Source: Atriophallophorus winterbourni (taxonomy: Eukaryota > Platyhelminthes > Trematoda > Plagiorchiida > Microphallidae). From it: DNA of 64,000 nucleotides. The notes below the pieces were generated by a model. The model saw only the letters and a program-made list of their open reading frames with translations. It was not told the DNA's origin and did not search any database. Within the stretch, counting starts at the first letter, position 1; each line of letters opens with the position of its first letter. Below, piece after piece: positions 35,001 to 46,615 of the stretch. A program made the position numbers and the translations under genes. The stretch lies in the NCBI GenBank assembly GCA_013407085.1, contig JACCGJ010003016.1, forward strand, positions 1 to 64,000, read 5' to 3'.

Positions 35001-38000
35001 TTGAAAATAAGAAACCCCTTTGCTAATTGAATAAAAATTGTCCATTTTGAACCTTAGAGAAATCGAGTAGAGAGAGAGAGAAAAATGATAATTATCTCGA
35101 AAGATCGAAATATTTTGATGCCACTTTACCCGCAACCGCAGTTGGCTCGAGAAACATAGGGTGCGGTCCAAACTGGCACGATATTAGCATTTCACGTACT
35201 ACCATTTTTATCAAACGGTTTAATATTTAGGAAATTAAAAAATGATGCACTTTGTGATATTATTGCACAAATTTCATGCCACCGTAGTTGCTTTACATTA
35301 ACATCAGTGGAAAATGCCCGACAGATTAGCTCGCTCGGCTTATTTGAGCGCCAACTATCAGTAAGCTTTGAATGTTCCTTCAAATAAGTCATTCAGCACA
35401 CAATTAAAAATTGTGGCAAGCTCTATATTTAATAAAATAATTTGACAATAACCTCATTCATGAAATCGGTTAATCACAATTTATGAGATACTAACATATT
35501 CGTGAAGCATAATTCCGAAGCCAGACAGCGTGGCAAGCAACAGGATGTGAGAAAAGCAGATAAGCAAACACATAAAATTCAGTTATATATTGAAATATTC
35601 AATTGCGTGAGAAAAGCAGTTTGCTTATGTAGTTAGACTTCAAGCGAATATGCGTTTGTATTGTTTTTTTTAAATACGATACAATGACAGAATGAAAATT
35701 AGGGTACGCATAATATACAATTTATGCGCCTCATATCTCAGGTGTTAACCATATCCCGTAGGGTTTCTTTTATACCTTAACCGAGTAATCGAACATATCC
35801 TACTGAGTTCTGCGCTCCGAAGAGCTTCTTCACCCGAGCGTGTTGTGCTATCAACTGACAACCGGATTGTATTGTTCAGCCTGTACCACGCTCGGAGAAA
35901 GTTTTTAAGTGGTGACGAGGCATTTTTATCCTGTCTCAATCATCGTAAGCGAGTTATCGTTAGCAGAATCCACAGTCCATGGCCTCGAACCTAATCCAGC
36001 TGCCAGACTGTTATAATGAGGAAAGCAATGCTGCAACAATTATACCTTTGTCACGGTTGTCGAAACAGAAAGCCAGCGGAAATCGTCTAGGATGGCTCAC
36101 TTTACGCAACTATAAAGAAACGTGACAGACATGATTGGTCTACACACACTTGACCTTCGATCTTGAGAGAAATACACATGAAGATTCATCTGCTGGTCGC
36201 CCAGAGCTTTCTATTTTACATTATATCCTCATTTGAGTAATACGGAGAGCAATTATTCCAGTCTTCCTATTTAGGTAAATACAGATCCTTACACCGAAAA
36301 AATTCCCAGAGATTAGTGCGATGAAAACGTTGACAATAAAATCAAGAAGGTCTCCCAAATAAACTGAATGTCAACGCATAATTTCTCTGAATGTGTGGCG
36401 TTATATGTTGTGAAAATAGAACCCTCACTCATAAGGTACTTGTGCAAAACACTGTGCTCATCCATACTCAGTAGCAATCACCTTTTCTCGAAATTAATGT
36501 TCTCATAGCAGATATAAATACTTCCCTAGAAGTACGTCTAAGTTCCACCCGATTTCATTTAATAATAACTTAAATAAAAAATGTTTCGATCCTTAAATTG
36601 CAGTTCATTCGTAGAAAATAAGAAGTTTTCATTAAATTAAGGAACCCCGCTAAATTGAAAAGAATAGTGTAAATCCTAGGCAAATCGAAATCTAGCTTTC
36701 AACATTTTGTTCAAACTTGACCGTCACGAAATCCCTTCAACTGACAAAATACCGACGGGAACTTGTTTCACTACCAATCCAGTGCGTTATTTCTTTCAGA
36801 TGGTTCAGTTCTCAGACTGGCAAATTGCCGCTTGACACTTTATCTTCCAAACGACCACCTGCCACCTAATTTCCAGCAAACTACTGGCTGAGTCCATTCC
36901 CCGATTTGTTCTGCTCAATCCGTGCTCAACTTGAATTGGCGTGCATAATGAATGTCGTAAACTATCTGACTTGGTCCAAGGGCAATTAATCTTCTGTTGG
37001 TCTTGTTCTTCTATCATACGGGAAAATAAATCTCATCCAATGGCCAGCAGTGTGATTAAAATTGATCTTCTCATTATCAGTCGAATTATCAATTACCTAA
37101 GGAAGGGGGGTTCCGTCTGGTGAAAATAATCACCAGATTCGCGTACAACCTCACAAATAAATGCACATACATGATAGGCAGATGTACGCACGTTCAAGGA
37201 CTCCTAGTCATTCGTTCGCTTGCGTGCAGTGAGGACTTCAGTTTAAAGATTTCCTAGAACAGATAGACAAATGTCAGGTCAGGAGATTGAACCGTATATC
37301 TCTCCGCAACATTTACGGACCATCCCTGGCAAATTTGCCACGCAAACTAACACAAACTTCAATTAGAAGAGACAAGCAAAGTGGTCAAATGCGCAAGTGA
37401 AATAAAGCGATTAGGGCGCGTTTTGGCACTACTTGTTGCCGCAACGAATACGGTAATAATGAGAATGCGTGCCAAGCGACAATTAAACTTCTAATTGCTT
37501 ATCGGATAGGATCAAAAGAACAAAATTCTATAATCATGCGTGCATTCATTGTGAGCTATTGTGAAGATTTTGATCGAAATCGCGTACAAATTTTCTACCC
37601 TGAATATAGAAACATAAGTAATAAGTTTTGAAAAGTATTGTCTTGCCTTTAAATGTGAGAGTTATAGGACAAACGGGAAGTTTAATTTGACAATTGACAT
37701 ATGCATCGCGTTCAAATTCACTGTAAATCATTTTGAAAAGTTTTAAATTGAGATTATAAATGTTTTCTTTTACCGAAACTTTCAGGCTTCTTTATACAAG
37801 CTGGTCTGAAGAGCATGTTCACCCTACTACGAAAGTGCCGTTTGCGGTAGCTTGACCAAGAGCTGATGTGATATACGCTGTTAGCGATGTGGTTGGAATT
37901 AAGATGATTCGTTGCCTATTAGTAAAAGTGGGTCCGTCTAATTTCTCACTACCAAATATGTAAGAAGATTATTTCAATATTCCCGAATCGCTTTTTATAT

Positions 38001-40249
38001 AAACATTGGAATCATGGCCAGGGTATATATAATCTTTCGAAAAGTTGGCACCGCTCGTTCATGGATGAATCCAAGTTGGCATTCTTACTTCGTGAATTAG
38101 CACACCTCGTTCACTTGGATGTGGGTTTTATTCGAATCACATTGAAGTACTCATATGTGTATCCATCGGTATTTTTCTAACGAAGGCCAGAAAATGCGGT
38201 TTTTCGGATGTTTATACCATCTAATGTCTACACCATCCTTCAACATCATCAAGGTGAACGAAAATACGAAAACCTATCTTTGGTAATTACACAGAATGCA
38301 GATCAATGTTATGTAATCTAGGGAATGCTGATTGGTTGATAATCACCATGGTTCTCTAATGAAGGCAATATCGATTACACGCGGGATTTATATTTACAGC
38401 ATGGAATCTTTCACCGAATTTGACATTCTTTTTAGTTTATAGCAGACTATATGATTATATACTTTTATGGATACAGAAATTATCAATGTAGTATTGAAGA
38501 AATACACTTCACGCGTTTACACGGGAGTCATTTAAACTCATTAAATTTTCATCAACATCACTTCGTCACTTCCAAAACTTAAACATTTGATTTAGTTTGT
38601 TAATCATAACGCATGTTTGATCAACATGATATATTATACAGTTAAGGACACAATCAAGAAACCGTCACATAACGCCACAGCTGTCTATGAAAAGACGTCA
38701 CGAGTACTACTTCTACTAAAATGTATGTTCGGGAGTTTCACGAAGCCAACCGTTCATCGAATAATTAATACGTACTTGAGGCTAACCATGGAGTATGCGG
38801 TTCAGGCTTTGTCACCCTGGCTACAGAAGGTCATCAGCCTCTTGCAGAGAATATATCATCGGTCCACCAAGCTAGTACGTGGTTTGAAGCACAAACAATA
38901 CGAAGATCGTATTGCAAGTCTCAATCTCTTCGACTCTCGCAACCGCCGTCTTAGAGGTGATTTGATTCTTATTTTCAATATACTGCATACCCCCAACCAA
39001 CCAATAAACTATTCACGCGAATACCACCCAGAACCAGCCGGAGTCACGACTATACAGTACTTATTCCAGACTCGAGACTAAACTGTCGAAGGTATTTTTA
39101 TTATGTAAGTGTATGCTTTACCTGGAACTCCCTAACCTGTAATGTTGCACATTCACCCAACTTGGATATATTCAAATCGAATGTGGACAATTTCATGTCA
39201 ACCAATTCAAACTTCGAACCTAAATATTTTACACCTTAAAAGCTTTGAACTTTGAAAACAGTTTCTATCCTATGGATTTTTACTTGATTCCTGAACTGCT
39301 CAGTAAGCAAACAAATCCCGTTTTTCTACCCATGTTATTCGTAATTCCCATATTATTCTGTTGTTTTTGTTAAGCTATATGCTTTTTAGACCATTAAAAT
39401 TGAATTGAATTGAATTGAAGAAAATTAATTCAACGTCCAAATTTTAAAACTTGAAATACCGCCAGCAGAACAATAAAACAATATTGTAAATCATTCGGAT
39501 TAGTGAGACTTACTATAAAATGATCCAAAGGATCCATTTGGCTGAGCCAGATACGCTCCATTTTCTTTGTGAATATTCAACGAGTGTTGCTTCTCCGGGA
39601 ACGGCAATAAAGCTAATATCTGTTCCAAATTTACTCCCTTGGAGCCTTTATCCGCTTGCGGCCGCTCATGTTCAAGGATATTTAAATTATAAAACCCGTT
39701 TCCAATTATTCCGGTATGTTGGGTGACATCGTGGGAATGATTATCTGATCCAATTCCCCGTGTCGAACGATCACGATGTTGTCGAGAATACATATCCATC
39801 GGTTGAATCTGGATTTCCCCAGATGCTGTTTTATACGATCCGTTCCAAATTCGTCTAAATAGTTCGATCTGATTGTTGAAAACATCCATGATTGAATCTT
39901 TGTTAGCTGAGGTAGGTTTCATTGAAGAATATGGATCAGTTAATCGTGATTCCTTTTGATTTCCCATTAAATCCAACACGTGCCTCTCTGTATGAACAGC
40001 GTGAACACGTTCAACACTCGTGGGGGAAACTCCCGAGTGATCGAAATGACGTTGGCTTTTACTCAGGCAAGAGTTTTTCTCAGAATTATGCAGTTTGTCA
40101 TTAATAAACCCATCTGGCATCTGTGGTATTAGACAATCCACTAATTTGGCTAAGCTTGGTAAATCAGTACGTATTCCACTCGACTGTAAACACGGCCTAA
40201 TTATTTCCGAATCAGATGTTATCAAATCGACCACATTGAAGCCAGGCAT
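31819..40249 (-). CDS. EMX: EMX/empty-spiracles homeobox transcription factor (three coding exons)
   Basis: Joined coding sequence complement(31819..32037, 32900..33090, 39514..40249) gives 381 residues; both introns are GT-AG and the phases fit. EMX proteins are nuclear DNA-binding regulators of head and neural patterning. The homeodomain is residues 266-325: it opens [17 protein letters not shown], continues [22 protein letters not shown], and after the intron reads [14 protein letters not shown], with the recognition-helix WFQNRR complete. RIRTAFSP and NHYVVG-ERK are EMX hallmarks; QLYHLE is also seen in VAX, the nearest alternative. The N-terminus starts [10 protein letters not shown], at the place where EMX proteins carry a short F-(T/S)-I-x-S-L motif. 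The start context CAAAAATGCC is favourable. Intron 1 (6.4 kb) holds an antisense CR1-like insertion and a family B repeat. Confidence 0.93.
32280..32875. other. EMX intron 2, no further feature
   Basis: AT-rich intron DNA between 32038 and 32899; no insertion recognised. Confidence 0.6.
32900..33090 (-). CDS. EMX: EMX exon 2: homeodomain residues 1-44
   Basis: The acceptor is TTTCATCTATTCCAG ending at 33091 and the donor is GTTAGT at 32894-32899. It joins exon 1 in phase 1. The in-frame ATG at 33178-33176 upstream lies in intron 1 and is not needed. Confidence 0.92.
33455..33605 (-). repeat. Family B repeat body without ribozyme
   Basis: In EMX intron 1. Carries GAATGCCACTGTTACAT, GTTCGTACAACAAACC and the hairpin GAATCACAAAGTGATTC, then GGGGATGTGAGCAAC. 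The hammerhead half is absent. Confidence 0.75.
34260..34520 (+). mobile_element. Relic sharing sequence with 24090-24300
   Basis: Diverged second copy of the segment at 24100-24230 (GCGATTGTCATCGTCGG, CCAAAAGCTGGTTAT), suggesting an old dispersed element in EMX intron 1. Family unassigned. Confidence 0.35.
34521..38639. other. EMX intron 1 interior, no gene seen
   Basis: No recognisable exon, RNA gene or element. Open frames at 35745-35939 and 36805-37017 are short and featureless. Cis-regulatory elements of EMX could lie here but cannot be read from sequence alone. Confidence 0.5.
38640..39420 (+). mobile_element. CR1-like non-LTR fragment, antisense in EMX intron 1
   Basis: The plus strand encodes [32 protein letters not shown] and [15 protein letters not shown] (about 38770-38990), then worn C-terminal blocks in other frames. 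It ends in a GAATT-repeat tail (39395-39418) about 100 bases from EMX exon 1. Confidence 0.82.
39514..40249 (-). CDS. EMX: EMX exon 1: start codon and N-terminal region
   Basis: Encodes residues 1-245 plus one base. Donor GTAAGT at 39508-39513. Ser/Asn/His-rich and probably disordered; no other domain is visible. Confidence 0.88.
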
Positions 40250-41659
40250 TTTTGCTGATTGTCGACAAACGGGTCACCTGTTCTCAATTTAACGGGTGAT
40301 GGTTAAATTTATAAGGGGAAACGGATTCACCACTTCCCCCTTTCTACGGACAATCGCAATTAGATGATTGGTCGTGTGTATGCTTGCCCGCGGATGAATA
40401 AATAGAACCAATTGTAGGCGATTGTGGACAGCAAGAGGAAAATGTTTCGGGAACATGGTTATTACGGTCCGTTGGGGAGTAGTCACGACTAGGATTGATT
40501 TGCATCACCGCGTTATCTGGTCTGAAAATGGCGAACCAATTATCGATATCACTAAATAACCAATATCGATGTGACATGAACGTTCAAGTGGAAGTAGTTA
40601 GAAGCGAGAAAAATATACTAAAATTAACTCCTTGATAATATGTGTGAAAGGTAGGCATGGAGGTATACAATAACATTTTAGAGGGATCGCATGACGTTTC
40701 CACGCAGTGTCAACTATACGCGATATAATTTTAAATCTCCCTTTAAAGCTGGTTGCCTAATTCAATATGATAAATTACTAGAGAACTTATGGACTGATCA
40801 ATGCTGCTGAACTATGTGGTAAATTCTATTCATTCATATTTAGCTTTCCGGACGAAGGCGGATGTAGCAACGCTATATACAAATTGTGAATAAAAAATAT
40901 TTCATCGAAATTTGTCAGCAAAAATCTTCAAACCGGCAAACAAAAACGACTCGGAATTTTTGAGTGATTCAAGTAAAATGAGTCCAAAAACTGCACCGAG
41001 TGCAGTTTTGTGTTCAAAACTATGGAATAAGGTGATTAAGAAGAACGGGAACTAGAGATATTTTTAAACAAGATACATATACAATCTATTTTGTTACCAT
41101 TCTCCTCGCATATAAAATGATGGGGAAATCAGTCGAAAATATCAACTGGCAATGCCGCAATATGTTTTGATAGAAGATATATCGAGGAAGAGCTGGTATC
41201 ATCTTTCTCTGGAGTATTTTTTTGAAAAAGATTGATGGCGTAATGACCACAACTAGAATTATAAAACTTTTGTAGAAATTACGTTTTATGAAGACGGAGC
41301 TTTCAATTTAAATTGACCAGAGTTTTTGTGGTTGATGAAGAAATGTATTCATTAGTAGCGATAAAAATATAGAATTGATATAATTTATTTTAAAAAGTTA
41401 GCTTTATTCTTGATTTCACGTGGTTAAATCAGTTATAAAAATTGTCTGGGTGGATAAGCAGATGAAGACAAATGTTCTGTAGAAATGCTTAAAGAAAGGC
41501 ATTGGGTGCTCAGGTGCTCAGAAAATCGACTCTCGATGTATCAGACGGTTTGAAGATTTAGATACGAATTTGAATATTAGTTTACCCTGAGTAAAACCGA
41601 GGTAGTAATTCAAATTCCTTACATTGGATAATTTGAAGTTGAAAAATATATCAAAATAA
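40250..41659. other. EMX upstream region
   Basis: Holds the 5'UTR and probably the promoter of EMX on the minus strand; no TATA box is convincingly placed. Open frames at 40289-40577 in this region are short and may be untranslated leader. Confidence 0.4.
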
Positions 41660-41740
41660 CAATTGTATACTTGAATGCCATTGTTGCATAGGGTTNNNNN
41701 NNNNNNNNNNNNNNNGCGCATTATAGAGCCTTATTATATT
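41660..41740. repeat. Family B repeat interrupted by an assembly gap
   Basis: ACTTGAATGCCATTGTTGCATAGG matches the family B body, then 20 N (41696-41715), then GCGCATTATAGAGCC, which resembles a downstream part of the same body. The gap therefore hides at least part of this repeat. Confidence 0.65.
41696..41715. other. Assembly gap (20 N)
   Basis: Twenty unknown bases; the number is likely a placeholder. Confidence 0.98.
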
Positions 41741-41844
41741 TTGCCAAGTTGAATTATATGCATAGTGTTAAGTTTAGAGTGATTAGTGATGACAGTTTGT
41801 TCTTGACGACATTCGAATAATACATATCTGACTTATGCTAATTT

Positions 41845-43560
41845 TGGCTTCTCTCGGTCAACGTTGAACCTGGATGTATATCCTGAGTGCATGATGGTTT
41901 TATACTTTACCAATTTTCGCAAAACATTACGGATCTATTCGAGTGTAACTTACTTTTTCACAAAGTTCACCGCATGAAGATTTACTTTAAGGATCAGGGC
42001 CTTTTCTTGGTGATTTATGACAAACACTTGAAAATATGGATCGAAATTATCTTGCTTGAATATGGCAATCTACTTTATACATCCAACGAAAACGATCAAG
42101 GGCGAGTGTCACTTATCTTATAGTTTTCGTCTTTCAAGCATTTATGACTATTTAACACATATTTTGATATCAAAAGTGCGGCCTACCCGGAACGTGAATT
42201 AATGTTTGATTAGATCTTTGCGAAACGACGTGTTCCACTTAAAATGACAACAAAGCCAGTGTAACCGATACGGTTGAAGTAAATTATACCATGTTATATG
42301 ACCAGCTATTGAGTACACCACCATTCACTATTCACGATATGTTCACGATGCAGCTGTTGCTCGGTAAATGAAATATGCTACACTTCTGTGTTGCCTGCCT
42401 GGACAATACAATTTTAGTTACCAGTAAATTATTTTGAACCTAATATTGAAACAGCCAACTTGCGAGATACGCTCAATAAGCTCGGTGTCTAACGAGAGGT
42501 TATCCGCTAACTAGGTTAAATACGATGGAAAACGACATAGTGCCCAGGTAAGGTAACTCAGTCTTGTTCATCCTGCTTGTCAATCCAAATCATTACATGG
42601 CGACGACTGAAGTTGCTCTTTGAAGTGAGCAGTGACGACAGTGTCATAAACAAATTTCAGATCATGGATAACCATATGTTGCGTAATTTCTTTTGTGTCA
42701 TCAAATGATTAAGATCGAAAACTTATCTATGAGATCATTGGAGTAGGTAAATACCTTATGTTCTCCTCCATAAATCGCGTTCGGTATCCGAAAAATAAAA
42801 CCACAAAATAGCGTGTTCTTGCATCGGTATATTTCAAACTTTCGAAAGTGAGGTAACAGTTAGATTGAACTGAAGCTTTCATGCCAGAGTGGGTATACGT
42901 AGCAAATTAATCTATCTGGGATGGCCTACTGTTACTTGCTGCACAGTTCGTCGCTGCCCGTGTGTAAAGAATTGGTTAAATCTGTAAACAATGTATAATT
43001 GAATGACTGTTCGCAACACTTCACTTAAAGCTGTCACACTGAATCTATCTTGCTATGGTTGATATTACTTTTCTGAAGACAAACTTTGATCCAAAGTAAG
43101 CACTATCAAGAAAATCCTGTAGACACATGTGAAAAATCTTCAGCAAACGATTTGTTAATAATATGTGTAAGAAGATTAACTCGGTAGCCATTGCAATCAC
43201 TTCCATCAACCAATTTGTTTGACAACATGAGGATATTTGTTGTGTCGTAATTTTGTTGGACAGACGGATTGAATTAAATTTATTAAGGCTGCGTATTGAG
43301 CTCCAGCGAGATCACGTCCTCGCTAATAAATTTGTTTGTCTTGATAGTCGACTGCCCATTTGAATTCATCAAGATTACAAAGCGCACAATGATTCAATGA
43401 TGCTCAATGTTTCGACAAAGGTCAAGAATATCGTGTGAGCATGGAAAATCCCTACTGGTCTCAGTGTAGAGAAAAGAGATTAGCTTTCTTTCTTCTACAA
43501 CCACAAAGCATACCATAACCTCTCTCTTCAATTTTTCCTTATCCTAATTCACGTCATAAT
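41845..43560 (-). mobile_element. LINE-1f-related element, very worn
   Basis: The 3' signature CGGTCAACGTTGAACCTGG lies at 41855-41875. Further along, GTCTAACGAGAGGTTATCCGC parallels 9090-9115, and CTTCAGCAAACGATTTGTTAA with GAGGATATTTGTTGTGTCG parallels 9810-9925. The order matches the 8338-12140 copy. No frame survives for long. Confidence 0.62.
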
Positions 43561-45115
43561 ATCACAAATAACTTAGTAGTTACCATTATTCACTATGGTT
43601 TTGGTATCAGCGTTGAGTCTAATCCGAATGTTATATGCTTATCGATTAGCTTCCTGTTGGTGTTTGTTTTCTACTACTTTAGGTGTAAACTATAATCAAT
43701 TAGTGTTCTATTAAATTATTCATATTCCTATACGTTATAATCCAGAGTGGCAATCATCACATAAAGTTTAACCATTAACATCGTTTTTATAGTTATTTAG
43801 AAACATAATTGGAAATAGTGAATAAAAATAATCGATTTCTAAATGATTGTGTGTTTCGAGATATGAATTTCCTGGGCTCGCTCTACAAAGGTTGCTTCTG
43901 AGAGCTTGATTGCATTTCACCAGTCATTTTAGCGCGATGAATTCTTGCCTGATGGAGCAACTGTTTCGCACACAGATAAATGATCTGTTGCAGTAAGAGC
44001 TTTGGTATGAGCTTGTTGATATTGAATCGAGAATAACATCTAGTTTATTATTTGTGTAACACCGGGAATAAGCTTTTTCTAATTTTTACTTCGGGAGTGT
44101 AGTTAACACAAAATAAAATGCATGCTAATGTCCAGTTTATTTTTCATGCTTTTGTAAACTGTATAACCAAGGCAAATACGCTGTATCAAAATAATCATAT
44201 AAATAATAAATTGGATTAAAGATCAACCATACGTTCATTGTTGTAGCAAATTTTCTCCGTAATGTTTGGTAGGTGTTTTTGCAAGACAATTCATGGATGC
44301 GAGGTAACTCATTAGCAACATGTTTCTATTTTGAACGTCTTGTAGCTGCGTCTCTCGCAAAATGACATCGTCAAATTACACCCAATGGAGTTGCTTTTTA
44401 ATTAAAGGATATATTTCTTACTAAGTATGTGAAGGTAGAACCCTGAATTATTGCCTAAACAGATTCCATTTATTTAGTTTTTCACAATGACCACAATATA
44501 GTATGCTATTATTTCGGTTCCTATTCTCTATTCACAAAATTAGAACAGCAGATTGAGATAGGATTTAATTTAGAGAGGTGGTTTTACTTGAGGTGGTGAA
44601 AAATATCTAATTGAATTTGAAGATTCCACACATGTTCAAGAGAAACTCCCGGTGCTCAGCTCCCTGCCATTCCAGGAATGGCATTTGACCAGCGTCTGAT
44701 ATTTCCGGGTTAGTGATCTACAAAGTGTCAACTACATTGCCTCATTGTGATGTACATAAAAGCAGTTTAAAACGAATGACTTTAGTCGCGAACCAAATGC
44801 TTTCTCTTCAGGTCATCATAATAATCTGAGAGAAACACATATGACGTTTTCCGTTAGCAATCATCTCCTAGATGTCCACCTGCTAATTTACAGCGTTGAG
44901 GTGGCTATGCACGCCAAATTAATGCCAATAGAATAAAGGACTTTCCGATAATCAACAAAAGATTTAGGTTGTTGAAACGAGTTTTAATCAGGGGTTACAT
45001 ATTTCTGTAATTGAACATCTCCATATAAATTAGGAACTATATTTAAGAGAGAATAAATCTGCTTATCAATATTACACTAAATGAAACATGTATTAACTTT
45101 ATCTAATGAACCAAA
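43561..45115. other. Intergenic, no gene seen
   Basis: AT-rich DNA; specifically searched for a second MyTH4-FERM module of the neighbouring myosin without success. Confidence 0.4.
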
Positions 45116-45119
45116 ATGC

Positions 45120-45325
45120 TCATTTTCATGCATTTCCATCAAACAAACCCCACGACCGGTTTCGTGCTGTTTGCACTCATCAGGTAGGGACAGTAAGATC
45201 AGGATCCGCATGCGCTTGAAACAGTGGAGGAATGGTTATTGTTTTAACCCATTATACAAGTTTTTAGACTTGATTGAACACGGTGGTTGTACCAGCCTTA
45301 TCCAACAGTGGCATACAAGCGCTAC
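45120..45325 (-). repeat. Family A hammerhead repeat, best-preserved copy
   Basis: A minus-strand unit with hammerhead, then (reading the plus strand rightwards) GATCAGGATCCGCATGCGC, AACAGTGGAGGAATGG, TGATTGAACACGGTGG and AACAGTGGCATACAAGCGC. This is the consensus order of the family. Confidence 0.88.
45148..45189 (-). ncRNA. Hammerhead ribozyme, family A (complete)
   Basis: The minus strand has every element. Stem I is CCCUAC paired with GUGGGG (one G-U). The core is CUGAUGA. Stem II is GUGC/GCAC with loop AAACA. Then come GAAA, stem III ACCGGU (self-complementary) and cleavage triplet GUC. Predicted cleavage is between 45154 and 45153. The very short palindromic stem III suggests action as a dimer or in tandem transcripts, as proposed for schistosome Sm-alpha and animal retrozymes. 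Confidence 0.8.
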
Positions 45326-46615
45326 TTGTTTATCTAGTTACACAGTCGTTTGTGAAGTGTTTCTGCTCAACACAATGAATAATTTCTATTCCATTTTGAA
45401 TTAATTTGTATTGAAATGTGTTCTCGAATGAATGCAGAACTTAATGACATCTTTGGTTGTGGGCAAGCGATATCTTTAGAGTTTTATTTCCTATTTGATT
45501 ATTAACGCACCCACGAGGAGAAATGCAAGGTATATGTCCGTTTCGGTTTATTTCTTTGATTGAATCCAAGTATAAGCATAATTACCTGCGGCAGTTGTAG
45601 TAGAATAAGTTTAAGAATTCGCGGTACCATTTCTGTTAACATGTGAATAATTGTAATTTTTATTTGTTCGGATGAAGCTGAAGTTTATTTTAAAGTTTAA
45701 TTCTAACGATTGGGGTATAATTTTATTTCTTTAGCTGATTTGAACCATGTTAAGTGCCATGTTTCGTTCAGTACATTTGGCATGGGGGATAGAGAAAATT
45801 TTGAGTTGAGCTAGAGGATTAGCGGCATAAAATCTGAGGGAAGCGGAATCGCATCAACTTGGAGAGCTTAGACCTATATTTATAGCAACCTATCAACAAA
45901 TAATTTTGAATATCTTGATCTTTCTATAAGGTTGCGTCAATTTGGTTCGAAATCTTTCACAAAGTTTTGAATTAGCGCTTCAAATCGTGAAACGGTTGCT
46001 CGGAGTGAATTAACTTACAGTGAATTTTCTGTAGTTCAGAGGAGATTGGCAAATTTGAGCCAGTTAATCCAAAATGCATTAATCTGTCCCAGTAACACGA
46101 GCATCTTTCTAAAGGTTGTATTTAAAACCAATCACAATGTGATTCTAATGTCGAAACTCTGAAAATACTGGATTATGATGCAGTAACCTGTTAATCACTT
46201 CGAAGCATGGACCGCATTTTGATACCGCTTGAACAACAGGCCAGCGTGGTTGGATTTCTGTTGTTTTGAAAGTAATTCCGCTAGGCGTAATCACTGGCAT
46301 ATCATTTTAGACAACATAAATTTTGGATAGGTGTGGTATGGGTATTTTAGATTTACAGAATTTTATTAGGCAACTAAGCTGTAAATATTTAAACTATACG
46401 GTTTTTAATAAGGAGATAATTGACTAATTTTATTAGTGTTTCAAGTCCCATGTTTTTGAATTGAGAAACTGAGTAGTGTAATTAAGGATTACTTCATTAA
46501 CTACACCGCACATTAGCAGTGAATTTTCTGTCCGATAATGATAAATGACAAACAATGATGAATTAGATTTGATGTACAAGCCTTAAGGACAATTAAAAAA
46601 ATTGACAACGGTAGT
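45326..46615. other. Intergenic, no gene seen
   Basis: AT-rich DNA with no recognised element. Confidence 0.45.

Noticed and set aside
40289..40577. Upstream coding exon of EMX
   Set aside because: No acceptor or donor linking it in phase, and exon 1 already has a good start codon; probably leader or intergenic.
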